Below, one piece after another: positions 1 through 8,727 of a stretch of DNA of 64,000 nucleotides. The first letter of the stretch is position 1, and the number at the start of each line of letters is the position of its first letter. Below the pieces are notes generated by a model that had not been told where the DNA came from, did no database searches, and worked only from the letters and a program-made list of their open reading frames with translations. Made by a program: the position numbers and the translations under genes. Origin of the DNA: Stutzerimonas urumqiensis (GTDB taxonomy: Bacteria > Pseudomonadota > Gammaproteobacteria > Pseudomonadales > Pseudomonadaceae); NCBI RefSeq assembly GCF_003640395.1, contig NZ_RBZQ01000004.1, positions 434,001-498,000 on the forward strand, written 5' to 3'.

Positions 1-1548
1 GCGCCGCAGGTGGTCGTGCTGGCGCTGGACGCCCGCGACGCACCGCTGCAACTGCCGCTCGATGCCAGCGAGGCCGAGGTGGTCGCCGCCATCGACGACC
101 GCGTCGGGGAGCTGCGCCAGCTGTGGCGTCGGGCCCGCGAGCGCCATGCCGCGCAGATCATCCAGCAGACGCTGGTGCCGGTCGATCCGCCGCTGTTCGG
201 CTCCTTCGAGGCCCATGTGCCCGCCTCGCCCTTTGCCCTGACTCAGCGACTGAACGACGCTATCCGCCAGGCCGCGGCCGCAGACGGGGTGCTGCTGCTG
301 GACCTGGCCTGGCACGCCGCCCAAGGCAGTTATGGCGCGGGGCTCGCCGACCCGGTGCGCTGGCACCAGGCCAAGCAGCTGGTCAGCCCGGAGCTGGCGC
401 CGCTGTACGGCGACCACCTGGCGCGGATCCTCGCGGCCGGGGTCGGGCTGTCGCGCAAGTGCCTGGTGCTCGACCTCGACAACACGCTATGGGGCGGCGT
501 GGTGGGCGACGATGGCATCGACGGCATCAGGCTCGGCCAGGGTTCGGCGACGGGCGAGGCGTTCCTGGCGTTCCAGCACTACGCCGCCCTCCTCGCCCGC
601 CGCGGCATCATCCTCGCGGTGTGCAGCAAGAACGACCACGCCGTCGCCGAAGCGGCATTCGGTCATCCCGAGATGGCCATCGCCCGCGCCGACATCGCCG
701 CCTTCGTCGCCAACTGGGACGACAAGGCCGGCAACCTGCGGCGTATCGCGGCGATGCTGGACATCGGCCTGGACGCGCTGGTGTTCGTCGACGACAACCC
801 AGCCGAGCGCGACATCGTCCGGCGCGAGCTGCCGCAGGTGGCGGTGCCCGAGCTGCCGGACGACGTCGCCGATTACCCCGCGCGGGTGGCGGCGGCCGGG
901 TACTTCGAGGCCGTGTCCTTCACCGCCGATGACCTCGGTCGCGGCCGCAGCTACGCGGCCAACGCCGAACGCAAGGCGGCGCTCAGCCAGGCGACCGACA
1001 TGGAAGGCTATCTGCGCGGCCTGGAGATGCGGCTGGAGATCAGCCGCATCGGCGAGGCCGAGCGGGCCCGCGCGACCCAGCTGATCAACAAGACCAACCA
1101 GTTCAACCTCACCACGCGCCGCTACAGCGAGGCGGAAGTCGAACGTCTCGCCAACGCCCCTGGCAGCCTCGCGCTGGCGCTGCGCCTGAAAGACAAGTTC
1201 GGCGACAACGGCCTGATCGGCGTGTTGCTGGCGCGACCCGACCCGGCGCTGGAGCCCGGCGAGGTGCTGATCGACAGCTGGCTGATGAGCTGCCGCGTGC
1301 TCGGGCGTCAGGTCGAAGACGCCGCGCTCGACGTCCTGGCCCGCGCCGCGCAGGCCGCCGGCTACCGCGCGCTGGTCGGCGAATACCGACCCACCGCACG
1401 TAACGGCATGGTGGCCGAGCACTACCCGCGCCTGGGCTTCGGGCAGCGGCCGACGCCCGCCGGCGCGACCGCGGACGCCACCTTCTGGCGCTACCGCCTG
1501 GACACCCACCAGCCCACTTCCCACTTCATCGAGGTAAAGGACGCATGA
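1..1548 (+). CDS. FkbH-like HAD-IIIC family protein, 5' end outside window
   Basis: The reading frame is open from base 1, so the true start lies upstream and more than 515 residues are visible here. A HAD-IIIC phosphatase motif (DLDNTLWGG, about residue 155 of the visible part) is followed by a second HAD motif (VFVDDNPAERD, about residue 260). The C-terminal part carries the NKTNQFNLTTRR block that is typical of FkbH proteins, ending in a GNAT-like domain. Characterised FkbH proteins load a glyceryl unit from 1,3-bisphosphoglycerate onto an acyl carrier protein. The gene overlaps an ACP gene by 4 bp (ATGA), which fits that role. The final substrate is unknown; a surface polysaccharide or secondary metabolite modification is inferred from the third gene. 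Confidence 0.85.
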   Translation, partial: APQVVVLALDARDAPLQLPLDASEAEVVAAIDDRVGELRQLWRRARERHAAQIIQQTLVPVDPPLFGSFEAHVPASPFALTQRLNDAIRQAAAADGVLLLDLAWHAAQGSYGAGLADPVRWHQAKQLVSPELAPLYGDHLARILAAGVGLSRKCLVLDLDNTLWGGVVGDDGIDGIRLGQGSATGEAFLAFQHYAALLARRGIILAVCSKNDHAVAEAAFGHPEMAIARADIAAFVANWDDKAGNLRRIAAMLDIGLDALVFVDDNPAERDIVRRELPQVAVPELPDDVADYPARVAAAGYFEAVSFTADDLGRGRSYAANAERKAALSQATDMEGYLRGLEMRLEISRIGEAERARATQLINKTNQFNLTTRRYSEAEVERLANAPGSLALALRLKDKFGDNGLIGVLLARPDPALEPGEVLIDSWLMSCRVLGRQVEDAALDVLARAAQAAGYRALVGEYRPTARNGMVAEHYPRLGFGQRPTPAGATADATFWRYRLDTHQPTSHFIEVKDA

Positions 1549-1793
1549 CTCAGGCAGACATCATGGAACGGCTCACCGAGGTCTTTCGCGACGTGTTCGA
1601 CGAGGACGAGCTGACGCTGAGCCCCGACACCACCGCCGACGACATCGACGGCTGGGACAGCCAGACCCACGTCATCCTGATCGTCGCCGCCGAGCAGCGC
1701 TTCGGCGTCAAGTTCCGCACGGCCGAGCTGGAATCGCTGCACAACGTCGGCCACTTCGCTCAATTGATAGGCGCCAAGCTCGAAGGCAGGTGA
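1545..1793 (+). CDS. Acyl carrier protein
   Basis: This 82-residue acidic protein has the length and layout of a free-standing acyl carrier protein. The phosphopantetheine attachment serine is expected at S39 in GWDSQTHV. Most homologues have DSL here, so the Gln after Ser is a small departure. The ATG overlaps the stop of the FkbH-like gene (ATGA), indicating translational coupling, and an FkbH partner predicts a glyceryl or related three-carbon load. It is not the fatty-acid synthesis acpP, which would sit in a fab cluster. Confidence 0.85.
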   Translation: MTQADIMERLTEVFRDVFDEDELTLSPDTTADDIDGWDSQTHVILIVAAEQRFGVKFRTAELESLHNVGHFAQLIGAKLEGR

Positions 1794-1797
1794 TCCC

Positions 1798-2877
1798 ATG
1801 ATGCGCATGGCAGGCGTGAGTGCGGACGAGCAGGCCGCGCAAGGCGACGAAACCGGCCTCGCACGGGCAGGCTTCGCCGGGTATCTGACCGCGGTGGTCG
1901 CCGGCCTGCTGGCCGCGATGGCGGCGTTCGTGCTGGTGCTGCTGGGTCTGCGGGCCACCGGCAACCTGCCGCCGCCGGCCTTTTCCAACAGCCTGTGCGT
2001 CGACGAAAAGCTCAACTTCCTGCGCAACAACCCGATCGTGGACCCGACGCTCCTGGTGGTCGGCTCGTCGGTCGCCTGGCGGCATGTCGACGGCGATGCG
2101 CTGGTGGCCGCCGCGCCCGGCACCCGCCCCATGAACGGCGCCTTCTGCGGTCTGCATGTCGACCAGACCGCCTATGTCACCGAGTGGCTGCTCGACCGCC
2201 AGCCGACCGTGCGGCAGGTGGTCATGGTGGTCGATCCGCTGGATCTCGCCGGCTGCTGGCGTGAGCGCGACGCGGTGTTCGATCGTGATGACGCCGATCG
2301 CTACGTCTATCAGGACGCCTCGCCGTGGCTGTACTACCTGCGCTACTTCGCGCCCATCTCGCTCACCCGCAACGCGCTCAAGGTCAGCGATCAGCGCGCC
2401 GGGCTGATCGAATGGGACCCGCTGGTGTTCAACCGTCACGGCGACGGCCCGCTGGTCAGCGACAACGACCGCGGGCTGTTCTACGGCACGCCCGAACCGC
2501 TGGATGGCGCCTGCTTCGCCGCGCTCGCCGACATGGCCGACACGCTGGACCGCGAAGGCCGGCAGCTCACGGTCGTCTCGACGCCGCTGCACCCGGAATG
2601 GAAGACGCTCGTCGACCCCGACGGCAGCTTCATCGCCGACTATGACGCGCGCATCCTGCAGGCCCTCGGCGGGACGACGGCGCGCTACTGGAACGCCGAC
2701 CAGCAATGGCAGGCGCCGAAAACCGCGTTCATCGACGCCATCCACTTGCGCTGGTCCGCCGCGCAGGCCTTCTCCGCCGCGCTCGCCCGCCAGCTCGGTC
2801 TCGGCGAACCCACCGAGGCGGTCTCCGGCGGCGCCGTGCTGACCAGCGAGGCCGGCCTGGCGACGCCCATTCGCTGA
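1798..2877 (+). CDS. Membrane-anchored SGNH-hydrolase-like protein
   Basis: This 359-residue protein has one N-terminal membrane segment (about residues 25-50), after which the chain should lie in the periplasm. A block-I-like VVGSSVAW (about residue 82) and a late DAIHL (about residue 315) suggest the Ser and Asp-x-x-His of the SGNH/GDSL fold seen in polysaccharide O-acetylation proteins. The start is ATG 1798; ATG 1801 is equally possible. It lies 4 bp after the ACP gene in the same operon. I infer transfer or removal of an acyl or glyceryl group on an exported polymer. The family assignment comes from motifs alone, so the function is tentative. Confidence 0.55.
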   Translation: MMRMAGVSADEQAAQGDETGLARAGFAGYLTAVVAGLLAAMAAFVLVLLGLRATGNLPPPAFSNSLCVDEKLNFLRNNPIVDPTLLVVGSSVAWRHVDGDALVAAAPGTRPMNGAFCGLHVDQTAYVTEWLLDRQPTVRQVVMVVDPLDLAGCWRERDAVFDRDDADRYVYQDASPWLYYLRYFAPISLTRNALKVSDQRAGLIEWDPLVFNRHGDGPLVSDNDRGLFYGTPEPLDGACFAALADMADTLDREGRQLTVVSTPLHPEWKTLVDPDGSFIADYDARILQALGGTTARYWNADQQWQAPKTAFIDAIHLRWSAAQAFSAALARQLGLGEPTEAVSGGAVLTSEAGLATPIR

Positions 2878-2893
2878 GCGCCGCGCCGGTGCG

Positions 2894-4579
2894 TCAGGCG
2901 CTGGCGCCCTCCTCGCACAGTTCCGCCGCGCTGATTTCGCGCATGCGGAATTTCTGCACCTTGCCGCTGATGGTCATCGGGAATTCGTCGACGAACTTGA
3001 AATGCCGCGGCACCTTGAAGTGCGCGATCTTGCCGGCGCAGTAGTCGCGCAGCTGCGCCTCGTCGCACGGATGGCCGGGATGGCACTTGACCCAGGCGAC
3101 GATCTCTTCGCCGTACTTGCTGCACGGAATGCCGATGACCTGCACATCCGCGACGCACGGGTGGGCATAAAGAAATTCCTCGATCTCGCGCGGATAGATG
3201 TTCTCCCCGCCGCGAATGATCATGTCCTTGTTGCGCCCGACGATCTTCACGTAGCCCTCGTCATCCATCACGGCGAGGTCGCCGGTGTGCATCCAGCGCG
3301 CGCGGTCGATCGCCTGGGCCGTCGCTTCCGGGTTGTTCCAGTAGCCGAGCATCACGCTGTAGCCGCGCGTGCAGAGTTCGCCGATCTGCCCGCGCGGCAC
3401 GATGCGGCCCTGCTCGTCGACGATCTTGCTCTCGAGCTGCGGCTGGGTACGGCCGACGCTGGTCACGCGGCGCTCGAGGTCGTCGTCCGGGCCGGTCTGG
3501 GTCGAGACGGGGCTGGTCTCGGTCATGCCGTAGGCGATCTGCACCTCGCTCATGTGCATCTCGGCGATGACGCGCTTCATCACTTCGATCGGGCAGATCG
3601 AGCCGGCCATGATGCCGGTGCGCAGCGAGGTCAGGTCCAGCTCCGTGCGCTCGGGCTGATCGAGCATGGCGATGAACATGGTCGGAACACCGTACAGCGC
3701 GGTGGCGCGCTCTTCGGCGACCGCATGCAGGGTCGCCAGCGGCTCGAAGGCGGCGCCCGGGTAGATCATGGTGGCGCCGTGGGTCAGGCAGCCGAGGTTG
3801 CCCATCACCATGCCGAAGCAGTGGTAGAGGGGCACCGGGATCACCAGCCGGTCGGTCTCCGTCAGGCCCATGCTTTCGCCGACCATGTAGCCGTTGTTGA
3901 GGATGTTGTAGTGGCTGAGCGTGGCCCCCTTGGGAAAGCCCGTGGTGCCGGAGGTGTACTGGATGTTGATCGGCTCGTCGAACTGCAGCGCCGCGCTGCA
4001 TGCCTGGAGCTGTTCGGACGAGACGGCCTCGCCCCGCGCCAGCAGCGCTGTCCAGCCCAGCATGCCCGGCGCCGGCTGCTCGCCCAGGCTGATGACGCCA
4101 CGCAGCTCCGGCAAGGCCGCGCTGTGCAGCTCGCCGGGCTCGCTCGCGGGCAGTTCCGGCAGCAGCTCGGCCAGCATGGCGTGGTAATCGGACGTCTTGA
4201 ACGCATCGGCGCAGATCAGCCAGCGGCAGCCGGATTGCTTGAGTGCGTATTCCAGTTCCGACAGCCGATACGCCGGGTTGACGTTCACCAGGATCACCCC
4301 GACCTTGGCGCTGGCGAACTGGGCGATGCACCACTCGGCGCGGTTCGGCGCCCAGATGCCGAGCCGCTCGCCCGGCTGCATGCCGATGGCCAGCAGGGCA
4401 CGGGCGCAGCGATCGACCTGTTCGGCGAGCTGCGCCCAGCTGTAGCGAAGGTCCTGATGGCGCACCACCAGCGCCTCGCGGTCGGCGAAACGGGCAACGG
4501 TGCGATCGAAGGCTTCGCCGATGGTCATCGCCAGCAGGGGCTTGTCTTGCGGTCCGCAGGTATAGCTCGGTCGGCTCAT
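2894..4579 (-). CDS. Acyl-CoA synthetase (AMP-binding, class I adenylate-forming)
   Basis: This 561-residue enzyme should activate a fatty or branched-chain acid to its CoA thioester with ATP. The P-loop like [11 protein letters not shown] (about residue 190), the YGMTE adenine-binding motif and the C-terminal [16 protein letters not shown] hinge are all present, as is the catalytic Lys region [10 protein letters not shown] longer frame extends to 4849, but MSRPSY at 4579 follows an AGAGGA ribosome site and the upstream extension has no similarity to the family. A LiuR-like palindrome lies 57 bp upstream, which hints at branched-chain amino acid or acyl catabolism. The exact acyl substrate cannot be read from sequence. 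Confidence 0.88.
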   Translation of the reverse strand: MSRPSYTCGPQDKPLLAMTIGEAFDRTVARFADREALVVRHQDLRYSWAQLAEQVDRCARALLAIGMQPGERLGIWAPNRAEWCIAQFASAKVGVILVNVNPAYRLSELEYALKQSGCRWLICADAFKTSDYHAMLAELLPELPASEPGELHSAALPELRGVISLGEQPAPGMLGWTALLARGEAVSSEQLQACSAALQFDEPINIQYTSGTTGFPKGATLSHYNILNNGYMVGESMGLTETDRLVIPVPLYHCFGMVMGNLGCLTHGATMIYPGAAFEPLATLHAVAEERATALYGVPTMFIAMLDQPERTELDLTSLRTGIMAGSICPIEVMKRVIAEMHMSEVQIAYGMTETSPVSTQTGPDDDLERRVTSVGRTQPQLESKIVDEQGRIVPRGQIGELCTRGYSVMLGYWNNPEATAQAIDRARWMHTGDLAVMDDEGYVKIVGRNKDMIIRGGENIYPREIEEFLYAHPCVADVQVIGIPCSKYGEEIVAWVKCHPGHPCDEAQLRDYCAGKIAHFKVPRHFKFVDEFPMTISGKVQKFRMREISAAELCEEGASA

Positions 4580-4635
4580 GGGGTCCTCTGTCTTGGGCTT
4601 GTTCTGAGGGTCGGCACGGCGGGAGGCAGCGTGCT

Positions 4636-4649
4636 TTACGTTAACGTAA
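4636..4649. promoter_or_regulatory. Perfect 14-bp palindrome resembling a LiuR (MerR family) operator
   Basis: TTACGTTAACGTAA is a perfect palindrome in the 214-bp divergent region between the acyl-CoA synthetase and the cold-shock gene. It resembles the TTTACGTnnACGTAAA type sites described for LiuR, the MerR-family regulator of leucine/isovalerate catabolism in proteobacteria. Its position suits control of the synthetase. No MerR regulator gene is in the window. Confidence 0.5.
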
Positions 4650-4793
4650 GGAGGGTAGCAGCGTCGGCGCCCATTGCCAGGCCACGCCCTTTGCCGAACG
4701 GCCGTCAGGATGCCAGGCAGTGCCGCCTGCACCGACTTCGCGACGTGCCCGGCCGCCGCTAGAATGCGCACCCTTCCCTCCCGGTGGCGCGAC

Positions 4794-5477
4794 ATGGAAC
4801 AACGCGGACAGCTCAGAACCTGGCACGACGACAAGGGCTTCGGCTTCATCCGGCCCGAGCGCGGCGGCCACGACGTCTTCGCGCATATCTCAGCGATGCG
4901 TGGCGACCGTCGACCCAGCGCTGGCGATGCCGTGCTCTACCTGGCCGGCAAGGACGACAAGGGCCGGCTGCGCGCCACGCATGTCAGGCTCGACGCGCCA
5001 ATGACGCTCGATCAACCCGCCATCCGACGTAAAACCAGACCGGCCCAGGCCGCAGCGTCCAAGCCAGCGGCCGCACGGCCCAAGCCGCGCACCGCGGCCA
5101 TGCGGACCCGCCACCGCGGGCTGCCGCTCGGCGGCGCGGTTCTGTTGCTGCTGCTTCTAGTGCTGCCCATCGCAGGTAGTTGGCGCGCTGTTGACAGCGG
5201 CATGCCCTGGCCGCTGATCGCCTACGGCGTGGCCAGCATGCTGGCGCTCCTGCTGTACGGCCACGACAAGCGCTGCGCCGAACGCAACCGATGGCGTGTA
5301 CCGGAAAGCCAGCTGCATCTGGTCGAGCTGTGCGGTGGGTGGCCCGGTGGGCTGGTCGCGCAGTGGCTGTACCGCCACAAGACGCGAAAGATTTCTTACC
5401 AGGCCACCTTCTGGCTCATCGCCATAGCCCACCAGGCAGCCTGGGCGTATCACCTGTTCGTCCAACCGCTGTTCTGA
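4794..5477 (+). CDS. Cold-shock domain / DUF1294 membrane protein
   Basis: This 227-residue protein fuses an N-terminal cold-shock domain (residues 1-65, with the RNA-binding motifs KGFGFIRPE and DVFAHIS) to a basic Ala/Pro/Lys linker and a C-terminal DUF1294 membrane domain with about three hydrophobic segments. The start is the ATG at 4794, directly before the cold-shock fold; the open frame reaches further upstream without conserved sequence. The architecture is common in pseudomonads. The CSD would bind single-stranded nucleic acid at the membrane. The physiological role is not established. Confidence 0.85.
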   Translation: MEQRGQLRTWHDDKGFGFIRPERGGHDVFAHISAMRGDRRPSAGDAVLYLAGKDDKGRLRATHVRLDAPMTLDQPAIRRKTRPAQAAASKPAAARPKPRTAAMRTRHRGLPLGGAVLLLLLLVLPIAGSWRAVDSGMPWPLIAYGVASMLALLLYGHDKRCAERNRWRVPESQLHLVELCGGWPGGLVAQWLYRHKTRKISYQATFWLIAIAHQAAWAYHLFVQPLF

Positions 5478-5489
5478 CGCAAGCCCGAC

Positions 5490-7211
5490 CTAGCGCAGCA
5501 GCAACACCACCACGACGACCGCCAGCACCAGCGACACCCCGCGCCAGAAGGCGGCCGGATTGCGCTCCATCAGCGGTGGGCGCGTCCGGTCGAGGAAGGT
5601 CTGGCTCGGGTGCCGCAGGTCGTAAACGAATTCGGACAAATCGACCTGGCGCTTGTTGGGGTCGGGCTGCAACGCCTTTTGCAGCACGTCGTCGATCCAG
5701 GCGGGAATGGCGCGATCGGCATCGCGCAGCGGGCGATAGTGCAGGCGCGCCTGCTGCGCACGGGTCCGCGCCCTGGCCACGTCGGCGCCATACGGCAGGC
5801 TGCCGCAGAGCATCTGGTAGGTGATGACGGCCAGCGAGAAGAGGTCCGAGCGGGGCGTTCCGCGCTCGCCCAGAAAGTACTCCGGCGCGGTGTACTGGGC
5901 GGTACCGAGGATGTCCTCGCCAAGCGGCTGCGGGCCGATTTCCATCAGCCCGGCCACACGCGCCGAGCCGAAGTCGATGATCTTCACCGTTCCCGTCCCA
6001 TCGATCATGACGTTGTTCGGGCGCAGGTCCTGGTGGAGCATTTCCAGCCGGTGGAACGCGCGCAGCCCGCGGGCGATCTGTTCGACGATGCCACGGACCG
6101 TCTCCAGCTCCGGGTGCGGATGGTCGATCATCCACTGGGCCAGGGTCTGCCCTTCCACCCATTCGGTGACGGTGTAGAGGTAGTGCCGCCGGCGCGACGC
6201 CATGCACGGCCTGAGCACATGCGGGCTGTCGATGCGCCGCGCGATCCATTCCTCGGTCAGGAAGCGCTCCAGGTAGGTGCGATCGTGCTGGAGGTCCAGC
6301 GATGGCGTCTTCAGCACCACCGTCTGCCCGGTGTCGTCATCGCGCGCGAGGTAGACATGGCTGCGGCTGCTGCTATGCAAGCCGCGCACGATCGTATAGC
6401 CGTCGAACCGGGCGCGCGGTTCGAGCATCGGAGGCAACGGCAGCTCGGTGAGTTGCTGGATCAGCTCACCGGCGCCCTGCTCCGGCAGATCGTCGATGCG
6501 CAGCACCTGCACGGTGAGGTTGTCGTCGCTGCCGTTGGCGTACGCCTGTTCGACGAGCGCGCGCGCGGCGCTGTCCAGGTCATGCGCGTGTGCGGCGATC
6601 AGCTCGGCCATCGTCCGCGCTTCGAGGAATTCGTAGACGCCATCGGTCGCCAGCACGAACGCATCGCCGCGCTCGAGCGGCACACACTGGTAGTCGATCT
6701 CCAGGTGCGGATTGATGCCGAGCGCACGACCGAGGTAACTGGTGTCCTGGGCGACCCAAACGCGATGGTCCTGCGTGAGCTGTTCGAGCGCGCCAGCGCG
6801 CAACCGGTAGATGCGCGCATCGCCGACATGAAAGAGGTGCGCCGTGGTCGACTTGAGCACCAGCGCGCTGAAGGTGCAGACATAGCCCCGCTCGCGGTCG
6901 TAGCGGTACTGGCTCTGACGCGTCTGCGCGTGCAGCCAGGCGTTGGTCGCCACCAGCACGCGCTGGGCGGACTTCTTCACCGACCAGGTTTCAGAGGTCG
7001 AGAAATAGTCCTGCAGGAAGCCACCCACGCTCGCCTGGCTGGCGATATGGCTGACGTTGCTGCTGCTGATCCCGTCGGCGAGGGCGACGGCGATGCCCTT
7101 CGCGCTGAGCTGCGGCTCCCGCGGGGTCAGCGCACCGTGGAAATCCTGGTTGAGCGCTTTGCGCCCCTTGTCCGAATGCTGGCCGAGGCTGATGGCGAGT
7201 TGGCTGGGCAT
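5490..7211 (-). CDS. Bifunctional PP2C phosphatase / Ser-Thr protein kinase, membrane tail
   Basis: This 573-residue fusion has an N-terminal PP2C-type phosphatase (about 1-240; ALADGISSS and DNLTV give the metal-binding Asp residues). A Hanks-type kinase follows (about 265-530), with VAIK-like VVLKTP, catalytic HQDLRPNNVMID and DFG in IIDFGSA. One transmembrane helix ends the protein (about 552-572), so the catalytic parts face the cytoplasm. The HQD in place of HRD is a mild departure. It lies 56 bp after nirC on the same strand. In P. aeruginosa an equivalent gene also sits beside nirBD, so a link to nitrate/nitrite assimilation is likely though unproven. Confidence 0.88.
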   Translation of the reverse strand: MPSQLAISLGQHSDKGRKALNQDFHGALTPREPQLSAKGIAVALADGISSSNVSHIASQASVGGFLQDYFSTSETWSVKKSAQRVLVATNAWLHAQTRQSQYRYDRERGYVCTFSALVLKSTTAHLFHVGDARIYRLRAGALEQLTQDHRVWVAQDTSYLGRALGINPHLEIDYQCVPLERGDAFVLATDGVYEFLEARTMAELIAAHAHDLDSAARALVEQAYANGSDDNLTVQVLRIDDLPEQGAGELIQQLTELPLPPMLEPRARFDGYTIVRGLHSSSRSHVYLARDDDTGQTVVLKTPSLDLQHDRTYLERFLTEEWIARRIDSPHVLRPCMASRRRHYLYTVTEWVEGQTLAQWMIDHPHPELETVRGIVEQIARGLRAFHRLEMLHQDLRPNNVMIDGTGTVKIIDFGSARVAGLMEIGPQPLGEDILGTAQYTAPEYFLGERGTPRSDLFSLAVITYQMLCGSLPYGADVARARTRAQQARLHYRPLRDADRAIPAWIDDVLQKALQPDPNKRQVDLSEFVYDLRHPSQTFLDRTRPPLMERNPAAFWRGVSLVLAVVVVVLLLR

Positions 7212-7267
7212 GGGTGGGTGCGCGCGAGCCCCCGGTCGCTGGCGCGCCGGGGGCTGGGCGGTCTCCG

Positions 7268-8080
7268 TCAGTTGAAGGAGCGCTTCGGCGCGGTGCGCAC
7301 GTGGGTGGTGTAGAGCGTCAGCCCGGTGAAGGCCAGGCCGCCGACCAGGTTGCCGAGCGCCGTGGGGATTTCATTCCAGAGCATGTAATCCATGACCGAG
7401 AAATTGCCGCCCATGATCATCGCCGAGGGGAACAGGAACATGTTCACCACCGAATGCTCGAAGCCCATGTAGAAGAACAGCATCACCGGCATCCACATGG
7501 CGATGGTCTTGCCGCCGACGGTGGTGGAGATCATCGCGCCGACCACGCCCATCGAAACCATCCAGTTGCAGAGCATGCCGCGCAGGAAGATGGTCAGCCA
7601 GCCGGCCAGGCCGTACTCGGCGTAGCCCAGCGTGCGCGCCTCGCCGATGTGCGAGATCTTCTCGCCGAGCACGCCCGGATCGGTGGAAAACCCGGTGGTG
7701 AAGACGAACGCCATCATGAACGCCACGGTCAGCGCGCCGGCGAAGTTGCCGACGAACACCATGGCGAAGGTCCGCAGCACGCCGGCCGGGGTGACGCCGG
7801 GACGCCGGTCGAGCAGCGCCAGCGGCGCCAGGACGAAGACCCCGGTCAGCAGGTCGAAGCCCATCAGGTAGAGCATCACGAAGCCGACCGGGAACAGCAC
7901 CGCGCCGAGCAACGGCGAGCCGGTCTGCACCGAGATGGCGATGGCGAACACCGCGGCCAGTGCGAGGATGGCGCCGGCCATGTAGGCGCGGATCAGGGTG
8001 TCGCGGGTCGACATGAAGATCTTCGATTCGCCGGCATCCACCATCTTGGTGACGAATTCCGCTGGGATCAGGTAGGACAT
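7268..8080 (-). CDS. nirC: Formate/nitrite transporter, probable nitrite channel
   Basis: This 270-residue FNT-family channel has six predicted membrane helices and FNT signature stretches such as GNFAGAL and MLCNWMVSMG. FNT proteins form pentamers that pass formate or nitrite. Context with nirBD makes nitrite uptake or export the likely role. The start is taken as MSYLIPAEF at 8080; an ATG two codons upstream (8086) is also possible, and the GA-rich ribosome site AGAGAAATGGAA fits either. A 272-bp gap containing a REP-like inverted repeat separates it from nirD, so it may be transcribed separately or the REP may temper read-through. Confidence 0.85.
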   Translation of the reverse strand: MSYLIPAEFVTKMVDAGESKIFMSTRDTLIRAYMAGAILALAAVFAIAISVQTGSPLLGAVLFPVGFVMLYLMGFDLLTGVFVLAPLALLDRRPGVTPAGVLRTFAMVFVGNFAGALTVAFMMAFVFTTGFSTDPGVLGEKISHIGEARTLGYAEYGLAGWLTIFLRGMLCNWMVSMGVVGAMISTTVGGKTIAMWMPVMLFFYMGFEHSVVNMFLFPSAMIMGGNFSVMDYMLWNEIPTALGNLVGGLAFTGLTLYTTHVRTAPKRSFN

Positions 8081-8204
8081 TTCCATTTCTCTGTATGGGC
8101 GATCAAGGACCCGACCGGTTGGGCCGGTCAGGCGTATTTGTCTCGTGCGGGTGCGGAGCTGGCGGAGCGTGCGGGTGCGCCAGGCAACACAGCCTGCCAA
8201 CCCG

Positions 8205-8267
8205 GCAGGGTGGGCTTCGGCCCACCGGTAACGATGGTGATGCCTGGTGGGCTGAAGCCCACCCTAC
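8205..8267. repeat. REP-like inverted pair
   Basis: Two copies of a GGGTGGGCTTCRGCCCACC type palindrome (8205-8228 and 8243-8267) lie in opposite orientation, separated by 14 bp, in the nirD-nirC gap. This GTAGGGTGGGCTTCAGCCCACC unit is a widespread intergenic repeat in P. stutzeri-group and other proteobacterial genomes. Each copy can fold on itself, and the pair can form one long hairpin. It could act as a 3' stabiliser or weak terminator behind nirD. Confidence 0.75.
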
Positions 8268-8352
8268 AAGCGGGCTCGTCTGGCTTTCGGGCATTGGCGT
8301 CGCGGCAATCGCCAGCACGCTGGCGGCTGGACCGGGCCGCCTAACGCCCTGC

Positions 8353-8727
8353 TCAGTGGGCAATCTCCACCGCGTCGCCGTTGAGCCGCGCCGGCCAGAC
8401 GCGCAGGCGCTGCTCGGGGTACTCCAGGCAGGTGCCGTCAGCCAGCCGGAAGTGCTGCTTGTACAGCGGCGAGGCGATCACCAGGTCGCCCTTGAGTTGC
8501 CCGACGATGCCGCGGCCGATGACGTTGGCGCCTGACTTCGGGTCCTTGTTGGCGATGGCGAACACCTGATCGCCGGTCTCGGTATCGGGCAGGTGGAACA
8601 GCGCCACCTGCTCGCCGTCTAGCCAGGCCACCACGCCGGAATGAGCGACCAGGTCCTGGCGGCTGCACAGGGCGCGCCAGGTTACGGTTTCGAGGGGTTG
8701 CACACGAAGGGTGTTGGACTGGCTCAT
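8353..8727 (-). CDS. nirD: Nitrite reductase (NADH) small subunit
   Basis: This 124-residue protein belongs to the Rieske-like NirD family and is the partner of the siroheme nitrite reductase NirB. NirD-type domains have the Rieske fold; no clear CxH pair is visible here, as in other stand-alone NirD proteins that lack the cluster. The ATG overlaps the nirB stop (ATGA), so the two are translationally coupled. The complex reduces nitrite to ammonium with NADH in the cytoplasm for nitrogen assimilation. Confidence 0.9.
   Translation of the reverse strand: MSQSNTLRVQPLETVTWRALCSRQDLVAHSGVVAWLDGEQVALFHLPDTETGDQVFAIANKDPKSGANVIGRGIVGQLKGDLVIASPLYKQHFRLADGTCLEYPEQRLRVWPARLNGDAVEIAH

Noticed and set aside
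8205..8267. Inverted repeat pair as ends of an insertion sequence
   Set aside because: The copies are only 14 bp apart with no transposase frame or target duplication; a REP-type element explains them.
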